Below are positions 22,264 through 34,643 of a DNA stretch of 64,000 nt, one piece after another. This stretch comes from Earliella scabrosa (lineage: Eukaryota; Basidiomycota; Agaricomycetes; Polyporales; Polyporaceae). The notes under the pieces are model-generated. The model was not told where the DNA came from and made no database searches. It saw only the letters and a list, made by a program, of their open reading frames with translations. The position numbers and the translations under genes are program-made. Positions within the stretch are counted from its first letter, which is position 1; every line of letters starts with the position of its first letter. Location: the NCBI GenBank assembly GCA_022605405.1, contig JABYQQ010000004.1, positions 434,001 to 498,000 on the forward strand. The letters are read 5' to 3'.

Positions 22264-24241
22264 CTAGTTGCGCATGATTGCCCATGGGTCATTCTTGGGC
22301 TTCGGAGGGGAAGGGAGACCGCGTGCAGCCCGCTCGCGCAGGTAGTTATCCCAGCCACCTGGAGGCGTCCACCCAGCTGGTGCGCTTGAGGATGACGCCA
22401 TATCGGAGGCTGCAGTGCCGGCAGTATCTTGAGCCAGCGTAGCAGTGGGACTTGACGCGACCGGTGCAAGGGGATGGTTCTCGTCATCGTCGTCTGAGGA
22501 CTCAATTGTGATAGGGGTGCTGGCTGCCAGTGAGCGACCTGTTCGACAAGCATAGGCATGAGCAATCGACGTCCAACAGACTACAAGCCAGGGATCTTGT
22601 CAGAATGGCATGCTTACCAGCTGTCACCTTCCGACGCTTGATGGGCTTCGGAAGGACTGGCGAATGAGCACGCTTGATGGGCTTCGGAAGGACCGGTGAA
22701 TGGGCACGCTTGCTGGCAAGACGCAGGGACTTGCGTCGTGTAGCCTTGACGGGAGTGGAGGACGACTTGGATGTGATGCAACTCGGAGAGGGTTTTTGAG
22801 CCTCCAAGTCGTCAATGTCGGAAGACGGATCCTCTTCCATCTTGTCGTCTTCAGACCCTACCAACAAAGTCGTCTTGAAGGAGGCTTTTGCGCTCCTCCG
22901 AGCCTGAGCTTTCCCCTTGCCTTTACCGATAACAGGCATGTCGTTGTCCGAAGAGTCCTCTGCGCCGCTTGTGGAAAATGTATCGTCGACTGACAGCATG
23001 TCGTTCACAATCTCTGGGGAGTCAGAGATGCGGCTGCTGGCCCTCGAGTCTTGAAGGCTTGCCTCGTAGTCCTCGATGACTCCAGACTCCACGTATTGAA
23101 GCGCTGCGGGGAAGTTCTTGTAGATGTATGGTGGAAGAGGATAACGCGACACTAGAAGCCAAGCATATGTGAGCACAGTACTATAGCGGCGCCATTGCGT
23201 ACAGGATCAGATAGGTATGCTTACCAAAATGTAAGGCGGAGATTGCGGTGCTACGACCACTGGTTGACCTGCTTCGAACCAGATCCTCTCCAATGATTGC
23301 TTGACGCTTCTTGACCAGCACAAGCTTCTTGTGCTCACGTTCCATGAGAGCCCAGTGGAAGTCGGTCGAGGTCGGACCACAGCGAACACCATAACGGGCG
23401 TCAGCATATGTGAAGAAGTCGGGGAAGAGATGACGGAGCCAGTTGTCGATTGGTGTTGGTCCCCACTGAGGATTGAAATGCAGGGGCTCGTTCGTCTTGC
23501 CGGGCTCTTCAGTTAGAACAAGATTTGCGTCGCGCCAGTTCTCCCTGTCGTTGGCAGATGGGTAGGACTCCTCGATGAGCTCAAAAGTCAGACGTCCGTC
23601 AAGGTCCTGTTGAGACCGAGGCGGATAGTAGTTGGAGGAGTTGTCGGTCGAGCAGTCCACGGGGAACAGAGAGAATAGACTCACATCAGTTTCGAGCAAC
23701 CCGCCTGGATGAAGCATCACCAGACCGATCTTTGTCAACTTCTCCACAGCTCCAGCAGACTTCTTCGTTGCGCTACCCTTGCGCTAGACAAACGCAGCAA
23801 CAATTGAGTTCTATACTAGGGAAGGTAGGGGAAAGATGAGACACATACCTTTCCAGCAGAAATGCTAGACTGCTGGAGACGAGAACTCCCAGACGTCACA
23901 CGACTGCCTTGACCGCTGGCGTTGTACCCTCCCTTTGATGGTCCACCCGATGCAAGCATGGGACGGAACCCCATGGTAGCTTCACGGCGTGCGTGTTCAT
24001 CGGTAGTCAAGGACCGTTGGGTGGTGCTGTACTTCGCGACAATGCTTGAGATCGTTGCGGCGGCAGGTGGCTGGCCCATTGTGGGAGCTGGCAAGGCACC
24101 AGCCCGGCCAGTATGGCGTTTTGCCTTGTGCCCACAACGTCGACAGGTGTCCTTCTTTGACTTCTTTTCAAAGTCATCGCAGTCGCACTGTGTTCCGTCC
24201 TCGTTGAACGCGGTACATGCCGTGTCGGAGTCCTCAGCCAT
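22264..24241 (-). CDS. Cys/His zinc-ribbon-like hypothetical protein (586 aa)
   Basis: Four exons fit in phase: 24241-23849, 23783-23225, 23151-22618 and 22538-22264. The N-terminus has a probable metal site: Cys-x8-Cys-x-Cys with CDCDDF, then CRRCGHKAKRH (residues about 9-42), an arrangement I know only from uncharacterised Agaricomycete proteins. A folded central part follows with NWLRHLFPDFFTY, RYGVRCGPTSTDFHWALM and KLVLVKKRQAIIGEDLV. The C-terminal half is acidic and disordered with basic patches (GKGKGKAQARR; RRKSLRLASKR) and a 12-residue tandem duplication KRAHSPVLPKPI coded by a 36-bp direct repeat at about 22629-22700. Nuclear location is likely from composition. It lies 288 bp downstream of the integrase-core gene on the same strand. 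A functional link to it is possible but unproven. Confidence 0.65.
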
Positions 24242-24528
24242 GGCTAGCAGCAAGTCCTACTGGAGAGAGCAACAAGCAACAAGCGTCGAGCAGTACGTGT
24301 AGTGTGAAAAGACTTGGTGAAGCAGCACCGAGAACACGACTTGGCTGGCTAGAGATGAGACGTGGCCATCGAGGTGGAGTCCGGCAGTGCGTGCATAAGC
24401 GATACTCTTCACTTCGCGGCCGGCGGTATTCACTTGAACGGCGCAAGCACTCAAGGTTGAACTTACCATCAGGCCTAGGATGACACTCGTATTCAGCTTC
24501 CATAGTTCACAGGGTTTGTATATATGCC

Positions 24529-26694
24529 CTACTGCATGTACTCTAGCTCGACAAGCAGCTGTCCCATAAGTTCAAGTCCCTGAGCCCATGCCACTGCGCG
24601 TGGCCACCATATCTGGAAGGGTAGCTCTACACCCATCTGACGACTATTCCGACCTCGGGAAATGTGTTCTTCCTCTCCATACACACCCTCCTCCCACTCG
24701 TCCTCCGTAAGTCCATAGTGTTCTGGAACCAATTCAAGAGCGCGGATGTCGTGAAGGCATTGGATGAACGACAGCTCTCCCTCTTCATCAAAGGGAGAGT
24801 TGTTGTTTGGGACAGGGATGGGTGGGTGTCGAACATGACGTTCTTGATCTGCAGCAAGTTCGTCGTCAAGCTCAACGGGGTCCGCATCCTCTGAACGTGT
24901 CTGGCTGTTGATGCGACAAAGAATGAGATTCAGAACAAGTAATACGTGCGCTCAAGAACTGACGCACATGTCATCATATTCCCCTTCAGATCCGGAGTTC
25001 GAGTGCGAGTTCGAGCCGAAATCCGAATCCAAGTCCGAGTCCTCTGTGTCAGATTGTCCTGCGCCGGTCTGGCCATCCCGGCGATGCTGTATTGGTCCTT
25101 CTGTACCGTAGTATCTTGATATGACGTCTGGATGGATGTCGTTCAGGTCATCACCAGGGAGATAGCCCTGCTGGAGATTGGAGAGAAGTCGCATATCCTG
25201 GGCGACGGTCAGCAATTGAGCGCAGATGCTAGTCAGTCAAGATCATGATAAACACACCATAGGTGTCTGATTTCTAGCACCACCTGAGATAGGATGCCGA
25301 TTCCATTCGCGTTGGAATGCGTGGCAGTCGGCATTGATCTCATCTAAGAAAAGAAGATGCAGCAGCCAGAGATGGTGTGGGTTACCGGGATCAAGACGGT
25401 GCCGACGCTCGAGACGTGTAAAGAATGCACGCCATCGGATGGCAAACTGAGTGCCAACTTCGACCCACATTCTCTCGATCCGTGTGTTGTGAGTTGAACT
25501 GCCAGCGACACATTAATCATATTGGACCATGTGTTAGTCACGGATCACGTACCTTCCCCACATGAACGATGCGCGGTTTGGTCCCCGATGCTTGATCATC
25601 CATATTGCAACCTCCATGTTCTCGCCACCGCGGTCACCTCGGACACGTGAGGGCACGCCATAGATGTTGACCGCCTCCAAGAACAGCTCCAGCACTGTCG
25701 AGGCCAGGTTGTTCGTACTGGCTCGGAGCATCAGCATCTGCAATGTTGCAGTCAGTAGGGACTTGGCGATGGTGACAGGAAGAAGCAGCAATGCTGACCA
25801 TGCGATCGAATCCGTCTGCGCCACCGTGGATAACTATACCCCACCGGATGAGCTTGTGATGGCCGTCGATGTGCCACAAGTAGTTCGGATAGGGTACGAC
25901 ATACACTCGTCGGTCGATGACTGCGTGGTTACGAAGCACGTGGCGGAGTCCATCGATGCGACGAAGTGAAGCTTTGACACGTTCACGTTGCACCCGCAGG
26001 CCGTGGTCTAGAAGAAACCCCATGGCGTAGCGGTATCCGGAGGCTGGCTTGAGCTCCTTGTACGCAAGAAGCAAAGTGTCAAGGTCTTCATCTGTGATCG
26101 CCGAGTATGCAGGTTGAGGTATGTTGTGGATGTCTAGGTGTTTCCGGATGGTATGACGGTGGACGCCGATAGCGCGTGCAAGTGCGGAGATACTGATTCT
26201 GCGCCCTGACGAGAGTGCTTCTTTGAGAACCTCCGGTTCGACATGAAGTGATGGTCGGCCCCGTCTGCCTGTCTTCAGGATGGTCACGATCTGCGGCTTA
26301 TGCAGTAGATCATGTCCCCTAGTAGCAATCAATCAGTGGACAAGTGAAGGCCCTAAGAACTGCAGCGAACGTACACTGCTTCTGCTGCTGTTGTCGCATG
26401 ATCGAGTTCGTCTATTAGAGACGCAAATGCCGCTTGGCAGCTGGCCACCCAACGATCATCGTGCACTTGAACAGCGAGCTCTTGAACTATCGGCAGGATG
26501 CGTCGAGTGAGCCGTTCCGAATGAAGTCGGAACCTGATCGGATCGCCATCTTCGAGCCGTAGGAGCTGATTAGACCGGTCATAGGCGTCAGCAACAATAG
26601 TGTAAGCTTGGTTCACAGAAGGCGACCACTGAGAAGCGTGGAGATGAGGAGGAAGGGGAGGGAGACGCAGCGGGCGCGTCCTGCGATCGCTCAT
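24529..26694 (-). CDS. rva_4-type integrase-core (DDE) protein, possibly mobile-element derived
   Basis: The ATG at 26694 opens MSDRRTRPLRLPPL. Exon 1 ends at GCAGT/GTACGT and joins VGHDLLHKPQIV in exon 2. Order of parts: an N-terminal helical region; a helix-turn-helix (ISISALARAIGVHRHTIRKH); a retroviral-integrase-like core with D in WHIDGHHKL (about 25860), D in VRGDRGGEN (about 25630) and E in HNTRIERMWVEVG (about 25475); then HHLWLLHLLFLDEIN; and an acidic C-terminus with repeated SNSHSNSGSE-like sequence, ending near VAWAQGLELMGQLLVELEY. All three acidic residues are present, so the fold could be active on DNA. This single-gene family occurs in basidiomycetes and some animals; whether it moves or is domesticated is not known to me. 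I see no terminal repeats around it. Confidence 0.75.
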
Positions 26695-26977
26695 GGTTGC
26701 TGGAGGAGGAAACGGAACAAGCGGGCATGCTAAGCTTGTACTGGGCCAGGACATATCACCCGGACCATTCCCAGACTTTCCGCAATGCGGTATCCGGAAA
26801 TCAGCGGGTCTCATGACTCTCATCAGGACACAAGGCATATGACCATGCGAACAGCAGGCTACAGCACGACATACACGTGTGTTGACAGTCAAAAGAGGCC
26901 AGACGGGAGGACGATCTGCAGCGGTCCCTTTCCTGGTCCCCTTCCCTCCTGTCAGCAGGTTGCTGTCGTTTGTTCAA

Positions 26978-27927
26978 ATGCGCCCAGCTCAGCGACACCC
27001 GACCTACTATTTTCCGGATGGGAACATCGTGATTATGGCAAGTTCAACTATCATCTATCCAAAAGAAAGTACTACTCACCACCTGTTGACCATTATGATA
27101 GCTATCTGCGAGCAATGTCCTGTACCGCCTTCACCGTTCGTACCTCGTTTTGGACTCGGGATGCTTCCAAACGATGCTATCGCTGAAACCAGAGGACGCT
27201 CGTGAGGGCGGGGACGACCAGAACCCGGTGGTCATTCCCGACATCAAGGCGGAGGACTTCGACCGGTTCCTGGACTATCAGATGAGACAGTAAGCAGACA
27301 CTTTATGTATTGTACATCTTGATTACTGACGGTCGTCTCAGCATCCTTCCCCTCGACAACGAAAGCGCACTCACCGCAATCCTCAACCTTGGACACTTCT
27401 TCCAATATGAAAGCGCACAGCGGGAGGCACGAGCTGCGCTTGAGCGATTGCCAAGCTTCGGGCCGGTGGCGAAGTACGTGCTTGGTCTCCGGAATGGGAT
27501 CAAGGAGTGGGTTGCTGCAGGCTTCAGAGAGCTTGTTACACCGACAATCAACCGGAAGTTTACGCACGCCGAGGTGGAGTGTATGGGCCTCTTTCCGTAC
27601 CATGCCGTCAACGACACCAGAGGCGACATCGAGACCCATCGACGATCGATTGCGTACAGCGTGCCTATCATCGAGCACGCTCCCACCTGCCCGTTCTTTC
27701 TGGAATGCGAGTTAGGGTGGAAGCGAGAGTGGAAGACGAAGGTCGCACTTCACCTCATGCACCCCGACGAGGCTCTTCCTGGTCAGCAGGTGTTATCGCT
27801 CCTGGAAGAGGTGGAGATCAATGACGTGCACAAAGCGTGCAAGGACCAAATGGTACAACGCATCCGTCAGGCGGGTATCTTGACGCATGAGGATGTCATC
27901 ACCGAGCGCGTTCTTCAATCCCTCTAA
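26978..27927 (+). CDS. BTB/POZ domain protein (277 aa)
   Basis: Exons 26978-27037, 27102-27289 and 27342-27927 fit in phase. The start MRPAQRHPTYYFPDGNIVI leads into SNVLYRLHRSYLVLDSGCF, then VVIPDIKAEDFDRFLDYQ, the standard fungal BTB pattern (DGN-I-I..VHRS.L..S..F......D.P.....F...L). A helical C-terminal part follows (LNLGHFFQYESAQREARAAL), as in other basidiomycete BTB proteins. BTB domains dimerise and often recruit Cullin-3, but these small fungal members are uncharacterised. Intron 1 has a GC donor (ATG/GCAAGT) rather than GT; see findings. The gene is divergent from the integrase-core gene, with 283 bp between the two starts. Confidence 0.78.
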
Positions 27928-28429
27928 TCTTCATGTACATGTGACTGGTCCCACATCCCATGACATTACTTACGCCTCATTCTTACCACGTACTCACGAT
28001 CTAATCATGACGTTCATTTGTGCATGCCTGACAAGCTGTGCCGTCTTGTGGGTTGATCAGATGGAAATGCTGAGGTGCATTAATACTGGTATATGATAGC
28101 GAAGCATGAAGGCGAAGAATCCTTGGCCCCTTACCAGACAGCAGTCCCCCCTCACACGACGCATACTCTGAACCGTTTGTCGCCCGCTCAGCTGGGATGT
28201 GTTTCCTTTTTGGGTGCCGGCTCAGCGCGTACCGCCATCCAAAAGAGGATGCACATTACTAGCGCGGAATGATCGGAGGAATCTGTACGCAAAGGAGACC
28301 GTTCAGTACAAGCTGTATGGGCACAAGGGAAGTATATTGTACACACAGCTCGAACTCGTGGAACATCAGCAGAAAGAGGTCGGGCCCATACCCTGATGCA
28401 GGTCGTCTGGAGTACGCAACGACATGTCG
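27928..28429. other. Spacer, no supported gene
   Basis: This is the 3' flank of the BTB gene. No domain, repeat or RNA is recognised. Confidence 0.5.
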
Positions 28430-29185
28430 CCTACAGCTGGTTGTGCGTCGTATGTGAACGTGGTGGGTGTGAGCAGGTAGGACATTGCACAAAGCAGTCG
28501 TTGAGTCGGATGCGGAGAATGTGCCGTTCTTGGACGGCTTGAGCTTGACAGCAGCAGCCGATCTCGTCCTCACGCTTCTCGAGCTGACGCTTGAGGTTAG
28601 CAATATTTTCTTCAACAGCAGCGAGCTCCACGGAGCGCGACTTGGACTCGACGGAGGTGGATGCAGCGAGTCGGAGTCGGGATGCGCTCACGAGCTCAGC
28701 AATCGTGTCGTCGCACCCCGCGATCACGCGGTCCTTCTGCGCGATCTCCCTCTCCTGGCGTTGGATGATCGCCTCAAGACGCTTGGTCGTGGCTTAGGTA
28801 CACACGTAAGTCACATTAATCATTCTATAACCCACTAAATGCATACCTGCGACTTAGTGGATGCCCGCAGGGTCTGTTCCATCTCCTTACAGCGAGCGTG
28901 CCTTGCGCGGCGGACTTCCAGCTTCTAGCCACCTAGTGCAAGCTCGAGAGCATCGACTAGGACCTTCGTCTGGTCATCCGCGGTGCAATGAGTTGGCAGC
29001 GTGATGGCGGCATGCTTCTGCGCAATGATTGCGTCCTCATGACCAATCCAGCCAACGCGGTCTTCAACTGCTGGACAGTCACAGCGGCGCAGCTTCTGAC
29101 TTGAGCCAGGGTGACCTGACGTGGAATAAGCTCCCCGTATAGCAAGGCAATGCCATATGAACAAGGAGCTCACCACGGAAGCCAT
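28430..29185 (-). pseudogene. Fragment of a coiled-coil protein gene
   Basis: Two segments look like one coiled coil: HEDAIIAQKHAAITLPTH...TKVLVDALELALGG, then after an in-frame TAG (28926-28928) KLEVRRARHARCKEMEQTL, a probable intron (from about 28847), and KRLEAIIQRQEREIAQKD...ENIANLKRQLEKREDEIG. The heptad-like Leu/Ile spacing and high Glu/Lys/Arg content support coiled coil. The in-frame stop and lack of a convincing start or folded domain suggest a relic. I do not recognise the parent gene. Confidence 0.4.
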
Positions 29186-29249
29186 GCCAGCGCCGTCCCT
29201 CTCAGCGACAGCTACATCCCTCGCCGCCTTTGGTGCCGCGCCCCATCGT

Positions 29250-30480
29250 GCCTAGCCTCGAGCTGTCCTGAAGCTCACACACCTGTTGTTGACTCGGTGA
29301 TCTGTGGCCGTCGAGCGCACCAGATGCTGCGCTCGAGAACCGTGGCAGGCATGTGCGATATCTATTGCTCGCGCCGTCATCGGCCCTTCGACGCGGGGAG
29401 ACCAACTGCAGGAGGACGTTGGAAGGTGAGACGATGGTGGGCAGACGGGTGGGGATGAGGACGAGGAAGAGGAGGCAAATGAGGGCGAGGGCGGCGCAGG
29501 CAATGAACAAATTATGCAAGGGGACGTCCATGGGTGACGATAGGCTGCTCAAGAAGATCGCAGTGCCCATGCGGATCGAGCTGAAGGTGCACTTGGCGGC
29601 CGCGCGGATGTTGTCGCAATTTGCATCCATATCTGGATGTGCGGGCGACGTCAGCTCGTGTCGCAACTATACACGGGAGCCAGAAGGGAAGGCGCACAAG
29701 GAGGGGAGGGTGGAGAGCAGAGATCGGCGAGGTGGAAGCACTTACGAAGAATGTGCCGCTCATTGCGATTGCGTACCTAGCTAGAAGGTTTTGCGGAGTA
29801 CCCGATGACCTTGGTCGCCAGCGGCCAGCGTCATATCTGCATCGCCCGATGAGCTCGTCCATCACACACAGAGAACCAAGACTCACACGATGGCATACTG
29901 AAGCGGGATGCAGACGTTGTCCTAGTCTGGCACGTACACGTGGAGATGTTGCTGCTCGTCATCGTCGAGGATCCGTATGTTGGGTGGGGCGTCGAGACGG
30001 CAGATACATGCTCCAGATGGCGGCACAAACTGGTCTGCCGGGCGGGCCCTGCGTGAGTTGCTGTATAGTGGGGGCGTAAACGGGCACGGGAAAGTGGGTG
30101 TGTGTTGGGCGAGCATCCGGAATGAGTCCATCGTGAAGCCCCAGACAATTGGCCACTAGACGAAGAGTCGAAGTGAGGACCTAACTCATGTATTCGAAAA
30201 AGAACACAACAAGAAGACGAGTAACACGCACCATGTGAGTTCGGGAACGGGAACTTTGCGCTATCCGAGATGGTGTTCCAGGTGCCATGAAGGTGCGATC
30301 ATGGATCATTCAGTCCAGGTCAGAAGACTCACCGTTGGTGTATCATAGACTTCAGTCAACGCATCCTCGATCACCATCTCGTCCTCTCTTTGCCTCTCCT
30401 GCCCATACCCATGTCCATCCTCGGATGCGGGCACTTGTGCGAGAATTGCACCTGGGACCCAGCGGGAATCCTGCGTAGAT
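29250..30480 (-). pseudogene. Hypothetical membrane-anchored protein, interrupted by a stop
   Basis: Not recognised. On the minus strand, exons bounded by plausible introns can be followed: DSRWVPGAILAQVPASEDG..., RKVPVPELTW, then PIVWGFTMDSFRMLAQHTPT through LDDDEQQHLHVYVPD, an in-frame TAG (about 29923), DNVCIPLQYAIV, then LARYAIAMSGTFF and a final exon with one strong hydrophobic helix (LFIACAALALICLLFLVLIP, about 29500-29440). The repeated splice logic makes a real former gene likely, and the TAG suggests recent loss unless it is bypassed by splicing. Confidence 0.35.
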
Positions 30481-30540
30481 CTTCATGAGTCCGAGGAGCG
30501 GGAGAGGCTATGCAACTGAAAGGAGAGACAGTGCAGAGAG

Positions 30541-30598
30541 ACAGAGAGACAGCGAGACAGCGAGACAGCGAGACAGCGAGACAGCGAGACAGCGAGAG
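30541..30598. repeat. 8-bp tandem repeat (AGACAGCG)n
   Basis: Six near-perfect copies of AGACAGCG are flanked by shorter AGAGAC units. It is a simple sequence repeat in noncoding DNA. Confidence 0.9.
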
Positions 30599-30602
30599 AC
30601 TA

Positions 30603-31772
30603 ACAGAGGCAGAGGAGGATCTGGCGTAAATCTAGGTGTGAGTACGGGCAGCCGAAGGCCGTTTGGATTAGTGTTGTCGTATCTGGGAAACTATGCTATT
30701 AGCCGAGCGTGTTGAGGCGCCTGCGGGAGACATTTTGCGCTGTAACTTAGATAGATATGCGCTGTGATTATCTCACATTTGTACTACAGAAGTTCCATGT
30801 TATGCGCTATTAACGGATTTGTTAGTATTGCGCGCTTTTTGCAATTAATATACAATTTGACCGCCATACCGGCATGGTAGAACGTCTTGACCCGTAACGA
30901 AATGAACGGAGTGGTAACAAACTTTAACCTACATGTCTCCCTGCACAGAGACAGCAATACAGCCTGGAACTGGGCGGATGGTGAAAGCGACAGTATTCGT
31001 GTGTCAAAGGGACCGTCGGACTCGGAAGCATTGGCCGCGATATGCATTGAGACAATGCGCTGATCGAGAGATCTTCCATTCAACAACAGAGTTTAAGTTT
31101 CGGTATGCGGCGGTGATAATGAGTGTCAACTGACCGTACACCGGCCTCGTACACACGCGAGCTCTGCGGAGGAAGGAACTTGCAACATCTGCTACAAGAA
31201 CGCTCGACACCATGATGGGGGACTGTAACATGGGGTTCTCGCCTTAACCATGATGGCTTATACGGAGAGCCGAAGATGTCTAGAATATAGGCATGAGATT
31301 AGCAGATGGGATTCATGGGAAGAGTGACGCGGGGAAGCTTGATATATTCCGTTCCTCATGTCGGAATTATACAAGAGCAATGACACCACCTTCTCCGTAA
31401 GAAGGCTGCATTCCACAAACACCGAAGATCCGGTCTACCGCTCGTCCACAGAAGCTGTTCTGGGTGGAGTACTTGGAACCTTACATGACTCTTATCAGCG
31501 AACATCAGGAAGAGTGTCGAACGGGCGTCTAGTGGTCGCAAAGTCAAGGGCATCGCCCTCCGACCCAATGTGGCTCTGACGACAACATGACTAGTTACCA
31601 ACATCACAGGGAACGTAACTTGTACTGACGAGCGAGACCGTGTTGAACAGAGACATGAGAACACTGTGGACGGAACGGCGATGGAATGATGCACAAGGAG
31701 AGAGAGGTATTCCGCACGCAACTTTGCATACAAGCGTGCCTTCTCATTCTCCGAATGCAAGCCTCCAGCACG
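30603..31772. other. AT-richer spacer, no supported gene
   Basis: Only short frames without domains are found. The region lies at the 3' side of the FunK1 gene and shows lower GC than nearby genes. Confidence 0.5.
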
Positions 31773-34472
31773 CTACGCACGACGTTTCACGGCCGGTTCA
31801 TTGTCCAGCTGATCAACGGAAGTAGGCGATGATACCTCAGGATCCCCTCCATCCTCGCGCGTCCGCTTCTTAGACAAGTGGGAATCCGTGTCTGACTCCA
31901 TCGATGGAGCAGAGACGTTGGAGTGTGGCTGGATAGAGGCGTTGATCGAGGTGGGAGAGTCGTGAGATGCGGCGGTGGTCGACCTTGTGACGATCATGTC
32001 GTCCAGAGAGGCTGAGGTGGACATGTGCGCTATTCCGCTGCGGTAAACGCGTGATCTAGCTTGGTAGATGGGCGGTCGCGATTGAATCTGGAACTGGTCT
32101 TCCCCTTTGTCCTCACGGACAGTCTCGTACTTGTCGTAGAGTTCGAAGACTTCAACTAGTTGTAGATGGTTAGACAGAAAGCCCTTGGGGTCAATGTCGC
32201 ATGGCTCTTGAGCTTGAGCATTCACTGGCAGCGGTGTCTCGAGCGGCTCGGCGATTTCAGGAGTGCTAGCGGCGACAGGCGCTTCAGCTTGGTTGAGTTC
32301 CGCCATCGTCGCGCGGACTTGGTCCTTCGTGGAACGGACGCGACGGTTGGGGACGATCTTGATCTCAGACTTATTGGTCTCTTCATTCTCCGAGTCGGAT
32401 TCGTCGGTCGCGATGCCGTACCGCTCCTGCATACGATCGTGGTCGACCTTGGCGTAAAAGTTGTAACACTTCTTCGCCAGCGTATCGAGAACTTCCTGAA
32501 GCTGATTGTTCTTTTTCGCTCGGAAGGGCGCCTTCGGAGACTCAAATGCTTCCTTCTTCCTCTGGCCACCCAGCACGACGCCATTGACTCGCGCGATATC
32601 TTCATAGAAACTGTAGACCGTGTTGCGCAGGTTGAGTGCGTCGGTGCGATGGAAACGGAGTGCGAGATATCGGTACGCATGCACGAAGGACTCGAGATCG
32701 TCCGAAAGGCGGTAGGGTTTGCGAGGATACAACAAAAACAGCGCAGATCGGAAAGGCCAAGTACCCTGCGGCTATCCGTAAGCATATGTTGGACGTGGCG
32801 CATGCATTACAGGGCACTCACCGAGCGATCTGGCTCAACGGGACCATTCCCGAGCTCGATCGTGAGCCGTGAGAGATCCCAGTCAATCAGGAAGCCCATC
32901 CGCTTGACAGGATCGATCATGATGTTCCCGATGCTGATATCTCGATGTAGAACACCAGCGGAGCTCCATGCAGCGAAATGTGCTGGAAGACACATAAGTC
33001 GTGATAACGGAAGCCTTTATTTGACAATGGTGGGATACGTACCCTTAATCGCATCAACAAAGATGAAAGCAAGTTCCCGGAAGTTTGCGAACTTCGTCAG
33101 AGGTAGTCCTATCTCCTTGGTGCAGATGCGGTAATGCACACGGGGAACCGGCTGCTTGGTGCGATCCTCCGTGAAGAGATAGTCCTGAACTTCCGTCCTC
33201 TGGGCACGAAGGCCGCCCACGTCACCACCACAGATGAGAGTTGCGACGTAAGGCACCTTGTGGCGATGCAAACGCTCATACACGAGATGCTCGGGACGAG
33301 TGCGTCCAGGAACGTAAGGCCGCCAGCAATCCTTGAGGAAGCACAGTGCATCCGCGCTTCCATCGACCTTGTCGCCCAGTTGCAGCGCAACGTAACCTCG
33401 CGTACATCGCCCGATGAGCGACTCGGCGGAGAAATGAGGACGACCAACGATGAAGTAGTGATCCCCCGCTCCCCCGTAGGATTCTTGGAGTGGGGGCGTC
33501 AACGGGTCAGGATCATCGGGAAACTTCTCATCCGCTGTCGGCGGACCGGGTGTGATGCGCAGCTTGTACAACGGACACGAGTGTGATATCGCCCTCTCGA
33601 CGTACTGTCGGACCTCTGGGGGTACACTCGGCTCCGTGGCCATCTGCCTGAAGCGTCCGGCTTCGTCTTCCGATGCGGGAACGGCAGTTGGATCGTAACC
33701 CATCTGCGATGCTTCCTGATGGGCCAGCTTCCACAGAAAGGTATGCAAGGGTGAAGTCGTGGCTGTCCAGTCGAAGGGCGTAGAGACGAAGGCGCCGTTG
33801 CGATCGAAATATAGCAGCCGACACATTTGGTGTGCGATGTAGATGGCGTGACACGAAGTCCTATGCTGATAGGTGAACGTGTTCAGCATATACTCCGCCA
33901 ACTGTGCAAGGGCTGCATCGCCTGCGATCGAGTCGCGGAGGAAGGGCGGGACTTGAGTCGTGCTAGGATGGGCGTGGGGATCGTTGCTCGCGTTATGAGG
34001 GGCCGATTCAATGGTGGAGGTGTTAGCTTCTGCGCAGCATCCAGACCGATATATCAAGATGATGTACAAGAATCAATAGATAATGGCGTACCTTGTACAG
34101 AAGAGACTGTGCTGTCCTGATTCTTCTGACCCTTCTGACCCTTCGAAGACGTCTTCTTCTTCTGTTTCTTCTCCTTCTCCTTGAAGGTAAACGCTGCGTT
34201 GACCTCGTCAAACTTGACCTCCGTAGGGACGACGACGTGATGCCAAGAGCGACGGCTGAGCTCTGGTCGTGTCCGGAGCTTCTCGGGCATCTTGCTCTTC
34301 CGACGGTCCTCCTCTGTGAGCGTCGTAGCCGCCTTCGCCATTGGGGTCGTGAGGTAGACACCACCGTCGCTAACGGTATCTGCTGAGGTCTTGTTACCGT
34401 CGGCGGCCTTGTGGCGGGGATGAATGAGGAAACACAGGTTGGTGCAGCCGGCTGCCTCGAATACAGACTTGC

Positions 34473-34643
34473 TGTAAGGCTGGAGCGCGCACTCCAGCTT
34501 ACTCATCTATTTGTCGTTATTTGTTCCGAACCACTTTTGCTTCCGCGAACCGTATTGCGCTCCTTTACCACTCACGCATCGGACGCAATACAGACTTCGT
34601 TCCTGTTCTGTTGTTCGTGAGGTCGGTAGTCACCGACCTTCCA
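34473..34643 (+). repeat. 5' LTR (171 bp)
   Basis: TG...CA ends. It contains an inverted pair at its start (CTGGAGCGCGCACTCCAG) and GGTCGGTAGTCACCGACC near its end, both able to form hairpins. Preceded by CTTGC. Confidence 0.92.
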
